NCBI GenBank assembly: GCA_001600175.1
Contig: BCJC01000005.1
Location: 1,034,471-1,098,470 of the forward strand
Direction of reading: 5' to 3'
Source: Erythrobasidium yunnanense
Taxonomy: Eukaryota; Basidiomycota; Cystobasidiomycetes; Erythrobasidiales; Erythrobasidiaceae
Length of the DNA: 64,000 nucleotides
Positions 55,730 to 64,000 of this stretch are shown here, piece after piece; the stretch's first letter is position 1; each line of letters begins with the position of its first letter. The notes below the pieces were generated by a model that had not been told where the DNA came from, made no database searches, and saw nothing but the letters and a program-made list of their open reading frames with translations. The translations under genes were made by a program, and so were the position numbers.

Positions 55730-57385
55730 ATGTTTACAACAGCTATCAGCTCAACTTGTGCCTACCCACAGGTCAGTCCCTTACATGTATCTCGATACGA
55801 TGCTGTTGCAGCCGCTGATCTAGGGTCTTTCCTTGTCTAGTGTGCACACGTAGGCCTTGTTCAGAAGATGTTCGAATGCGTGCGCTGCAATGGGACAGGG
55901 GAAATCGGAGGCCTGTACTGCGGAGAATCCTGGTGAGGCGTCTGTAACACTACGATGACAGTCCTGAAATCAACTCCGATCACGAAAGCCAAAAACTCCA
56001 CGTATGATCTCCATCTTTCGGGTCCTTCTGCTTTCGCTGATTGACGAGGTTGCATACCTTAGTGGAAGGTACACAAAAGCCATTGCACAGTAGCAAAAGA
56101 GGCCCTGAACAAGCTGCCGCCTGACGTCAGACCGCTCAGTAGATTGCTGGCAAGCTCATCCGATGAATATGTTCCGCCATCCTGCTGAGTTTTTGTCTTC
56201 TTTCTCCTAGAGCCGATGGTCCTTCAAGCAGAGTCCACATTTGATCGAATTAGCAATCTCAGCTATGGATCTATGCGACTTTCGCGAAAATGCAGGCCGT
56301 TGCGAGGTCCACATGTTTATCAAGTTCAGGGATACACGTACAATCGAAGTCATAGATGTCCTGGTCGGCGACGTATTGTCCGAGACACGGGAAGAACTGA
56401 AAGATATGCGAGACTCGGTCGAGTACGTCCGCATACATCATCCACAGAGCAGAGATTGACATACTTCTATCAGACTTGAGGCACCTGGCGGAGTCGTTGT
56501 ACTCTTTTCTTTCTGGCCGTCATCAAATATTTCAGGTCGACTTCTCAAGGGTGAGAGCCTCTTAAGTAAGTAGTTTCTGCAGGGGACGATGAGCCAGCCT
56601 CGCGTACAGAGTATTGCTGATCGTGCAATTTCAGGCCCGAGAAAGCTCGCCATCACTATATCCGCTATCACAATCCACAGCCATCATGTGACTGGCGCCC
56701 CTTGTGCCAATTGGAAGGCTCGGTACCTCGCGAAAGTCAACGGGGGCGCTATACCTCGAAAGAAAAGCTACACTAGTATTCCGGAACCTTACGACTTCGA
56801 AACATTCACTCAAGCCAAGGAGGCGCTATCCAGCTTCGGCCAGTCACATTTGCGAGCTATAAAGGAAGCCTACATCGGCCGCACGCTAGCAACTCGTGCA
56901 TTAGATCAGGACCTTGCTCTCGTTGTCTACGTCAGCCGAGTGCCAGGGCCAGACCTGGAATATCGAGCGGAAGCGGTAGCAGACTTTTCCGTAAAGGAAG
57001 CATTGAAGATCGTAAGCCTCTGCTCTCCGCCTTAGAAGTCAGCTACTTTAGACTGACAAGAGATTGACAGTTCCCCAACGCGATGCCCGAGCTCACAAAA
57101 CTGCACATATTGTCAGGTTCCGACAGGCTAGTCGACGGTACTGGGCTTATCTTCATATATGCGCTCGGGAGGAACACGTCAATAATGGTGCCTCTGACCA
57201 TCGATGCACGTGAAGTGGCCGCGGTATCGGCAAACGGCACTATGAGAGCTGTCATTGGAATCGGTGGTGTTACATGGAAGATAGCTCTCCTCTACTACAT
57301 GGGAGCTAAGACTCCAGTCTTTAGAGCGAGAGATGAAGCGCTGGAAATTGTGGAGTCTGTCAAGAAGTATTACACGTCCTGGTAG
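55730..57385 (+). CDS. MYND zinc-finger protein, tandem copy 4
   Basis: Exons about 55730-55771, 55841-55932, 55989-56001, 56063-56149, 56211-56422, 56474-56550, 56635-57011 and 57071-57385 total 1,215 nt, 404 residues plus stop. The finger is 'CAYPQC', 'KMFECVRCNGTGEIGGLYCG', the microexon giving 'QKLH', and 'WKVHKSHC'. The intron at 56150-56210 starts with GC, not GT, yet both sides match the sister genes in frame. The later part contains 'LIELAISAMDLCDFRENAGR', 'TIEVIDVLVGD', 'GGVVVLFSFWPSSNISGRLL', 'HHVTGAPCANWKARYLAKVN', 'LALVVYVSRVPGPDLEYRAE', 'TSIMVPLTIDAREVAAVSAN', 'TWKIALLYYMGAKTPVF'. The very end diverges from copies 1 and 3. It is the last member of the array; PTPA follows on the other strand. 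Confidence 0.77.
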
Positions 57386-57678
57386 CATGTCCCTATGTTG
57401 GTGCTTTTGCTATACTTAGCGAACAGATTGTCCATCCTGGATGTGGAGCTTTGTATGCGGATTTGCGAGATACAGTAGGTCGATGCCTACAAGTCCGTAG
57501 ATGGCGTCAATTAGAGGAGGTACCGAAGCCCTGGAAGATATTCCGCGTGTTCCTTCAGATAGTCAGGCCTCTACGTCTTGCTCCAATAAATACAAAGAGT
57601 TTCCCCTTTGGCACCGCTTCAGCATCGGGATCTGAGAGAAAGTCTATGTAATTTGAACGCATACGGCCATGGGTCATT

Positions 57679-59143
57679 TCAGGACGATCTAGACGAACGA
57701 ATAGATGTATAAGGCTGTGAGATAGCCCCCATAGGTGAAGACATAGCCGATGCAGAACCTGTAGAAGCTAGCGTCTTGCTGAAAGCCATAGGAGATTGAG
57801 TAGAGGCGTGTGTCCCAAGTCTGCTAGCTTGTGATGAAGGAGGTTGAGCAGATGTAGCTTGCCAAGGAGCAGTTGTGGTTGGCATTGCAATGCTCGATTG
57901 TGCCCATGGCGCTGCCGTAGTTGCTATCGGGTTCGCCCAAGGCGCTTTCGTGCCAGCATTCGAATCTTCTTGTTCATCCACAGCTTTCCTTCCCGAACTA
58001 GGCAATTCCTCCAAGCTACCTCTCTTCCTCCACGGCAATAGCTCTCCAAACCAGAAATGCTGTACGACGGGATGTTTCTCGAGTACCTCGGCTTGATACA
58101 TCTTGAATAGTCCATTGTTGACTTTGGACCAGTTCGGGACCGTGCTTGCTATATTGTGCAAGATTGGCGAATGCTCGTTGAATGGTCCGCGTTTTAGCGT
58201 ATTGATGTGGGAAATTGAGGAAAGGAATAGGTAGGATGAAGATTGAGTAGAAACGATGGACTTGTTCAGGATGTCAGCTGGTCGTATGGATGGGTGATCT
58301 AAGAGAAAACTCAGAACGGCACCGGACCAAATAAGCAGAACCCACCTATAAGCTGGGAGCTCCCCCATAAGAAGTTCAAAAACTGATGATCCTCCAGTCC
58401 CCATACGCCTTTACTGCCCGCCGGTTCCAATCTATAGACCCTCTGCAACTTCCTACAGACTTCCAGATACTTCTCGAAGACGACAAAGACCATATTTTCC
58501 TCATCTGCTTCACTCAATAAGCCTGTATAGCGTAGGATAGTCAGATAGCCAAGGAAGGAAAGCTCGTGGCCAGATCCATAGTCTATTCGGATGGAATTGC
58601 CGAAAGCATTCGTGAAGTAGTAGAGGATCTCAGGCAGGATCTTGCGATGTGATTCAGGAAGCCAGACTTCATGTAGTGTCTTGGCTTGCTGTGAACATAG
58701 AAGACCATTAGCTTCATCAAGCGGTCACCAATGTACGTTTCGCACCTTCTCCAATCGCTCTGCCCAGTCTCTGAATGCTCTATTACCGAATCTCTGAGGT
58801 CCAGTGTGCAGTGGTATCTCGTCTATCCAAGCTCCAAGCTGGTCCAGAACTTTGACGACATGCTTCGGGATCTGCAATCTCCCATAACCTCAAGACCATG
58901 ACAACGAAGATGGCGCAGCCTCACTTCGCTCTGTGTACGAGAGTCGCCTCTGTCCACTTGCTTGCCTTTGATGGCCAGATTACAGCGGACGAGGACGGTC
59001 ATCAGTCGCGCATAGGCTTCGCTCTCCAACCATGCTGGGATGTCGTCGGCCGTGAAGACTTTCTTGACTGGATCATGACAGTTCGCAAAGTCTGTGATGA
59101 GTTCGATGGGCGGCAACGTCGAAGTCGAAGGTGCAGCAGACAT
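57679..59143 (-). CDS. RRD1: Serine/threonine phosphatase 2A activator (PTPA/Rrd)
   Basis: A peptidyl-prolyl isomerase-like activator of PP2A-type phosphatases. The N-terminus MSAAPSTSTLPPIELI is followed by 'IPAWLESEAYARLMTVLVRC'. After an intron come 'GAWIDEIPLHTGPQRFGNRA' and 'FRDWAERLEK', then 'YGSGHELSFLGYL', 'VYRLEPAGSKGVWGLEDHQF' and 'FLWGSSQLI-DHPSIRPADI' (dash: intron). All are PTPA signatures, including the nucleotide/peptide-pocket residues in R-L-E-P-A-G-S-x-G-V-W-G-L-D/E-D. A Ser/Pro/Ala-rich C-terminal extension of about 120 residues makes it closer to Rrd1-type than Rrd2-type enzymes. Its 5' end and promoter are duplicated upstream of the HNH gene. It acts on Sit4-like phosphatases in yeast, so it is functionally related to the SAPS gene at 37.7-42.1 kb, though not linked. 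Confidence 0.9.
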
Positions 59144-59375
59144 GTTGGCCGAACGAGGAAATACATCTCAACAACTTCTACTGCGTGATTCTAACTGCGC
59201 ATACTAGAACGACATATAGGAAGAGAGAGTATCGACTATAGGTTGGCTTGGATCGAGAAACCAGGTGTATCACCTCCCTTAACCTGAGCTTCAGCCTGAG
59301 CGTTGTCCTTGACGTTCTTTGCGTTTCCTTCAGCTTGACCAGCAGCGTCTTGACCAGTCTCATTGGCCTCGTGAA
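59097..59375. repeat. Segmental duplication, copy at PTPA 5' end
   Basis: About 280 bp covering the first PTPA codons, its upstream region and the 3' end of a LEA-like coding frame. It matches 60943-61225 in the same order, with frames and stop codon kept. By eye the coding pieces are about 85% alike and the spacer is more diverged. Confidence 0.75.
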
Positions 59376-59469
59376 GGTCTTCTCCCATGTGAAGGTTATG
59401 TTCGTACTGAGAAGCGGCTATGTCCTCTGAGCAATGGGTTTTCTTCAGCTGAATTCCGATACAATGCAA
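59236..59469 (-). pseudogene. Duplicated 3' fragment of the LEA-like gene
   Basis: The frame ends 'KNVKDNAQAEAQVKGGDTPG' and 'FSIQANL', almost identical to the last 45 residues of the LEA-like protein at 61080-62157 ('KNVKDNAQAKAQVNGGDRPG', 'FSIQANL'). The upstream part (starting MHCIGIQLKKTHC) has no counterpart in that gene, so it is best read as a stranded 3' fragment rather than a gene. It sits between the HNH gene and PTPA. Confidence 0.65.
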
Positions 59470-59644
59470 CGTCCAAACTCACGTTGGGGGAAGCTGGGCC
59501 GGTAGAGTGTGCCAAGGGCTCGGAGAGCCTCCAGCTTGACCTTGCTTCGAGCTGTGCTCTTTTTAATCTCGCATATAGCGCTGTCGTAGAGTTCTAGAGA
59601 AGAGGCATCAGAATTCTGGAAACATAATGTTCATGATACAGCCT

Positions 59645-60985
59645 TCACGTACCAGCAGCTACTATGCTTTGACGTCCCTGCGAATCTTGCGAAGTTGCCG
59701 AGGACGTACGTTCGTGGCTTGTATCGGGAGACCAGCTCGCTGCTGACAGTTCATCCCAAACTGATGCTGAGAGGACATCGGATAGAATGGTTTCCTTGTT
59801 GGCATTTTGCAGGGCTGCATTATTCCCAGCCGAGGAAGTTGATCTAGATTGTTTGCTGCTGGACGTGCTAGACTGCACGTCAGCAACCGACGAGGTACGT
59901 TTGCTCCCCTTGCTCGATCGAGCCTTGGGTTTAGGCTCGGCCAGCATAAGCGAATGCCACTCTTTGCGAGAGGCGTGCGTATCACAGGCTGCCTGGGCGC
60001 GCTTGATAATGTTGAAAGCGAATCGTGCGAAGAGAAAATGAATGGACACGCCATCTCGGATATTGGCAGGCACATTGTGGTAAATCTGGATTTCGAGGCC
60101 CAGCGCTACCAGGAAATGCGAGACAAAGGACTGATTTTTTGGGTAGAAGACCAGCCTGTAGTTATCCAACGCGTGATGCATGTCGGGCTTTAACAAAACT
60201 CCATTCGAGCAATCGTAAATGATTTCGCCAGGTGCGTCGCTCAACGCAAATCTCGACATGTTCTGAGCAGTGAACCAGTGAGCCTTCCCGACAGGAACCA
60301 AATGTGATGCCTGACATGCTGTAACATAACTGGTCAGCAAACTTTCACCAAGCGACTTGTTTCGCTAATCACCATATTCTCCGCCCGTCAAGACACATAA
60401 CGCATCGCGAGCTACAATTTCGGTTTTGAAGGCCCTGTCGTTGCGAGTTACAACGTTTCCGCTCAAGGTATGAAGGGACCAGTGTGCCATAGCTCCACCT
60501 TCGCTGAAGACGACCTCTGACGGAAATACCCATTCATCGAAGTTGTTTACAATTTTCCAATCACAAGCGCACACATGCCCGGTTTCGTGACCCAAATGCC
60601 AGTAATAGGATGCGGCAGGGAGAAGCGACGGGTAGCCTAGTACGGGCTGAACTCCCGCCGGGTCGAGACTCAAGTATCCGGCCGGAGTTTGGACTTCTGT
60701 CTTGCACAGCACATAGCAAGCGTCCAATAGCAAGCGGTAGCTTACTCCCACTGCCTGTGGGGCGTCCGATAGATTGTCAAGCGCAGCAAGACTGAGGAAG
60801 GGAAAGTTGGGCATCCTGGGGTGTGTTAGGTGGACATGATTTGGCATGGCAGGTAATGGCCTATCACAGCCCCATTGAGGTGGTGTTGCAGCGTAGGTGG
60901 CATCGCGTCGTCTCCAGCCAGCGATTGAGTCGGTCATGATGAGCTTGATAGGCGGCAGTGTCGAAGTCGAAGGTGCAACAGACAT
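59645..60985 (-). CDS. HNH_2-type nuclease-like protein with PTPA-derived 5' end
   Basis: Two exons. The first starts MSVAPSTSTLPPIKLI, nearly identical to the start of PTPA; the rest has no relation to PTPA. The body of the protein leads to 'FKTEIVARDALCVLTGGEYA' and, across an intron, 'CQASHLVPVGKAHWF', then 'CSNGVLLKPDMHHALDNYRL' and 'FVSHFL'. This is the HNH_2 pattern (R.D..CV.TG ... H.VP ... NG..L..D.H..FD), with the zinc/metal His-Asn-His triad in place (H of SHLVP, N of NGVLL, H of DMHHA). A Ser-rich disordered C-terminus follows. Such proteins are common in basidiomycetes, usually without known role. Cleavage activity is not proven. Confidence 0.7.
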
Positions 60986-61225
60986 GTTACCCAAAGAAGA
61001 ACACATTTCATCAATTTCTATTGCTTATCATCTTATTGCGTATACTCAGAACGACATATAGGAAGGCAAGACTAATATCTTATAGGTTGGCCTGAATGGA
61101 GAAGCCAGGTCTATCACCTCCGTTAACCTGAGCTTTGGCCTGAGCGTTATCCTTAACGTTCTTTGCTTTTCCCTCAGCTTGTCCAGCAGCGTCTTTGGCG
61201 TTCTCTTTAGCTTCATTAGCCTTCT
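60943..61225. repeat. Segmental duplication, copy at HNH gene 5' end
   Basis: The partner of 59097-59375. It holds the first about 17 codons and promoter of the HNH gene and the last codons of the LEA-like gene. Confidence 0.75.
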
Positions 61226-62157
61226 GCTGGCCGTACGTGATGATATCCTGCGATCGCTCGAGGAGGTAGGCAGTCAGGTTCCTGGCCTGGTCGATGTAGC
61301 TCTGACTTTTGGCGGAGGCGCGTCGCTCATACGACTTAGCAGTACCTTTGGCGTCTGAGGCAGCATCTTGAGCGGTACCTTTGGCCTGCTGTGCTGCACT
61401 GTCGGCTTTCTCCTCGCCAACTCGGATGTAGCTGCAAGAACAGGGTCAGACAACATACCAATGTTCGCATCGACAGGAAACCTACTATACGGCAGTGTTG
61501 AGGACCTGACCAACAAGAGCTCTAGACTCGTCAATCAGCCCGCCGAGGGTCTGCTGGGTGTCTCCAGGGAGTTCCTGCATCAGAACGCGTCAGTAAGTAC
61601 ACAACCTTTGAAGATAGTCACTCACAGTCTTAAGAGCATCCTCCTTGAATTCGATTCCCTTGGTCTTAGCATCCTCCTTGAGCTGAGACAGGTCTTTCTC
61701 CTGAGCTGCTCGCTTAGCTTCCTGAGCCTTCTGCTTTGTAAAGGGAACCCAGGACCAGGCATAGTCGATAGTATGTCCGACAAGGTTTGCAGAAGCTCCG
61801 TAGAGTTCCTGTACGAGCAGTGTCAGCTAAGACCGTCGAAGTCAGAGGTAAAGGTCCGACTCGCTCTGAAATGATCTTCGGGAGTCTTGCCGTTGGAGTC
61901 GACGTACTTCCCATTGAGGGTGTTGCGTACTTCATCGAGCTTCTTGCCGCCGGTTGCGCCAACGTCCTTCCAGCTCGTGTTCTTGACCTGGAAGCATGAA
62001 TCAGTAAGAAGGACTGCAGAATCAGAAGCAGGAAGAGATGCAACCTTGTCAGACACGTTGTCGACGCGTTCTCCAGCTCTGTGACCTCTTATCAGTCAAG
62101 GACTATTATGCTGTCTTGATTGATTACTTACTTTGCTCCTTTATCTTGTGCGCTCAT
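61080..62157 (-). CDS. LEA-like stress protein with amphipathic 11-residue-type repeats
   Basis: Starts MSAQDKGAK at 62157 and runs over about six short exons. The later part is highly charged and Ala-rich: 'TKQKAQEAKRAAQEKDLSQL', 'EEKADSAAQQAKGTAQDAAS', 'DAKGTAKSYERRASAKSQSY', 'KANEAKENAKDAAGQAEGKA' and the end 'GGDRPGFSIQANL'. Repeated A-K-x-x-A-x-D/E-A-K units are typical of group 3 LEA-like or apolipoprotein-like proteins that protect membranes and proteins during drying, heat or salt stress. Between them, 'VNTLNGKY'-type and 'SWVPFTKQK' segments have no name. No membrane helix or signal peptide is evident. The 3' end was copied to 59.2-59.5 kb. Confidence 0.6.
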
Positions 62158-62516
62158 CTTAGGTCTTTGGTGATTGAAATGAAATTAAGTGGATTGAGCA
62201 GAAGCAAGGGACGAATCCTCAAAGAAACTGCGAGCTGTTCAACACTGCCCTTTCTTTCAGGGCGATCAAGTTCGACGTGAAATAGGGGGCAACTTATGAC
62301 GTGACATGGGAAGGAAGGCTCAAAACAATAGAGTGACAGAACAGTCATAGAAGAAGTAAGTGAATGGTCAGAGTGCAATGCTTGCTAACAGAATCTTTAC
62401 ATTGTTTTGGCATTGGCAGTCAGATGTAACTCAGGCACAGGTACAGGCACGCATGTATAGAGAGACAGACAGGCAGGCAGGTGACTAGGCTGGAAATGAT
62501 AGAAAGTAGATAGACG
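62158..62516. other. Intergenic, LEA-like gene promoter side
   Basis: About 360 bp between the LEA-like gene start and the end of the small hypothetical gene, both on the minus strand. It contains a short GACAGACAGGCAGGCAG purine-rich run near 62464; otherwise nothing seen. Confidence 0.4.
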
Positions 62517-62894
62517 CTACACGACCCGCCTCTTGACGTCGAACGCCTTGCTGCCATCCGTCTTGAAATCGACCTCGGTGCCCTCGACCAACTCCTGTCC
62601 TTTGTCTTTGCTATCATTGCTGTTGTCTTTGCTCTCATCGATTCTGAGTGTCTTTCTAACAGTCCTGACCGCCAATTTACCATCGCTCATCCTAACGAGG
62701 ACTCCGCTGCCTGAACTACCGAAAGTTGGAGTGGGAGGAGCAGACAGATCAAAGGGAGTATTCAGGTCCTTGTTGAGCGTCATGGCGGTACTTGAGCTGG
62801 GTGTGACGGGACTGGCTGGAGTTAAGAGGTCGTTCTGGAGCATGCGACCGGTAACAAAGCTGAGTGCGCTGGGGCGGTTGGGAGTAGCGGGCAT
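62517..62894 (-). CDS. Hypothetical 125-residue Ser/Thr/Pro-rich protein
   Basis: A single exon, MPATPNRPSALSFVTGRML to 'FDVKRRVV'. The N-terminal half has several T-P and S-P sites ('LLTPASPVTPSSS', 'SAPPTPTFGSSG'). The second half has a conserved-looking core 'GVLVRMSDGKLAVRTVRKTL', then a Lys/Asp-rich stretch. Only the open frame, good start position and divergent placement opposite the NASP-like gene support it; I know no family. A small intrinsically disordered regulator with CDK-type phosphosites is possible but unproven. Confidence 0.5.
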   Translation of the reverse strand: MPATPNRPSALSFVTGRMLQNDLLTPASPVTPSSSTAMTLNKDLNTPFDLSAPPTPTFGSSGSGVLVRMSDGKLAVRTVRKTLRIDESKDNSNDSKDKGQELVEGTEVDFKTDGSKAFDVKRRVV

Positions 62895-63353
62895 GGCGGC
62901 GGCAGATCGATGGAGGCTGATGTTGCAAAGGTGCAGCTTTGTCTAATCTCCCTCTGTGTTGCGTGCAAACGGGAGAGTGCAGAAAGAGATCAGGACAGCC
63001 CAGCTCAGCTAAGCAAGTTTGCAGAGACTGCAGCAGTACAAGGCACACCGCCTGCAAGCCTTTCCTGGCAAGCAGCTGGATCGTATCGTCGGCAGTCGAG
63101 CGCTTCAAGCAGGAAACAAAGGGAGAAAGCGGTCATCTGGCGAGGTCGGTCATGCAGAGGAGTTGGGAGAGACAGAAGCAGAAAACCAGAGGATCAGTAT
63201 CTTGAAGGACAGCGATAGCATCTTAACATATGTATTGGTGACGCTTTGGTCTGAACTGTTGCTTGGAGTGCTCTTTCGTCTGAAACGACTGCAGGAAAGA
63301 AGAAAAGCGAAACAATCAATCAAGCTAAGCACAGACGTAACAAGGCGGACAAT
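62895..63353. promoter_or_regulatory. Divergent promoter: hypothetical gene / NASP-like gene
   Basis: A 459-bp gap between opposite starts. Open frames on the plus strand here lack any domain and lie upstream of the NASP-like first exon, so they are taken as 5' UTR. Confidence 0.4.
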
Positions 63354-64000
63354 ATGGCAGAGTAGATACACCATTACGAAAGCGTTACTTCAGCGCCGAA
63401 GCTGACTCTCCTCGTCGCGTCCCATCATCCAGCGACCTTGCCCAAGCAGCCCAAGTTGTAGCAACAAAGGCAGAAGAAGAGACACCTGCATCTACAAGTG
63501 CCGACAATGAGAGCAAGGTGGAGCCCGAAGTCGAAGTTCAGAAGACCATCGAGCAGCTCCTAGAAGATGGAGCACACGCGCTTGCTATGGGCAAATTTGC
63601 AGAATCATGCGAGCACTACGCTTTTGCTGTAGAGAAGCTGTGCGTCTACACACGTCTATAACACCCTACAACCTCGCTCCTACCCATCCTTTCCCTCATT
63701 CATCAACGCGTCCAAATCTAGCTGAGACTGATGAATCCTTTGTTGTTTGTGTGCTCTACAGTGTCGAAAAACATGGAGAAATGGCTATTGAGACTGTAGA
63801 CGCCCTCGAAGCGTACGGAAACGCGCTTCTCAAGAATGGAATAGCATCGAGTGCTGTCCTAGGAGGTGACGCAGCTAAGGAGAAGGCAGCTGTTCCAGGT
63901 AGGCTTATCTTTATCTTGCTATTTCAAGTATATCTATCTGACACTGCCCATCTCTGCCTCCTGCAGACGCTTCAGCTACCGCATCTACATCCGTTCCTGC
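63354..64000 (+). CDS. SIM3: NASP/Sim3/Hif1-type histone chaperone (cut by window end)
   Basis: The first coding exon is only 8 nt (ATGGCAGA, 63354-63361). A 32-nt intron joins it to an exon from 63394, giving MADAEADSPRRVPSSS. The second exon has a TPR-like segment, 'IEQLLEDGAHALAMGKFAES' and 'CEHYAFAVEKL', and after a third intron 'VEKHGEMAIETVDALEAYGN' and 'ALLKNGIASSAVLGG'. This is the first SHNi-TPR repeat of NASP/Sim3/Hif1, which carry histone H3-H4 (or CENP-A in Sim3). The window ends in the acidic linker that follows. The small first exon is inferred because no longer in-frame start exists and the joint keeps the frame. Confidence 0.7.

Noticed and set aside
55525-55818. Frame with a hydrophobic stretch before MYND copy 4, like a signal peptide
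   Set aside because: The MYND exon 1 (ATG 55730, ending TCAYPQ) is in a different frame and joins perfectly to exon 2; the hydrophobic frame does not continue into it.
59645-60985. HNH gene as part of an intact mobile element or intein
   Set aside because: No terminal inverted repeats, target-site duplications of usual size, or splicing motifs were seen; only the flanking 280-bp host duplication.

Overview
The window looks like nuclear DNA of a basidiomycete fungus, probably a yeast-like or plant-associated lineage of Pucciniomycotina or Ustilaginomycotina; I cannot fix the species. Reasons: compact genes with many short introns (about 26-70 nt, with CTGAC/CTAAC-type branch points), about 28 genes in 64 kb, two GPI-type chitin deacetylases, MYND zinc-finger proteins with the basidiomycete-style 'ALDL' helix after the finger, an HNH_2 nuclease-like protein, and fungal housekeeping genes. 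I saw no transposon, retroelement, rRNA, tRNA or CRISPR array.

Layout. 0.1-9.1 kb: DUF3112 membrane protein, GPI mannosyltransferase 2 (GPI18), an RBM18-like RNA-binding protein, a CSC1/OSCA cation channel, mitochondrial-type MsrB and TFIIA gamma (TOA2). 9.4-18.0 kb is a secretome block: a pepsin-like aspartic protease, a 12-cysteine small secreted protein and two tail-to-tail chitin deacetylases. 18.2-29.2 kb: a basket-nucleoporin-like protein, a PNPOx-family flavoprotein with a C-terminal membrane anchor, an unusual zinc-finger protein, a very large Ala/Ser repeat protein with an N-terminal membrane segment, a small unknown protein and RPB4. 29.6-32 kb: GPI-anchored GH16 glucanase and a small heat-shock protein. 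32.4-46.6 kb: RAD17, RAX1, a SIT4-associated SAPS protein, ULA1 (NEDD8 E1) and an RMND1/MRX10-type mitochondrial protein.

The accessory part is 46.8-62.2 kb. It opens with a gene fusing a glutathione S-transferase to an AsaB/CmcJ-type oxygenase. Four tandem MYND zinc-finger paralogues follow (49.3-57.4 kb). Their exons can be assembled in frame for all four, and three carry a 13-nt microexon inside the zinc finger. Then come PTPA/RRD1, an HNH_2 protein whose promoter and first codons are a duplicate of those of PTPA, and a LEA-like stress protein whose 3' end is also duplicated. The window closes with a small hypothetical gene and the 5' part of a NASP/Sim3 histone chaperone.

The strongest candidates for something undescribed are the MYND array with its microexon, the GST-oxygenase fusion, and the HNH gene with a captured 5' end. 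All gene models are hand-read from sequence; splice sites were accepted when they restored a family motif or kept the reading frame.
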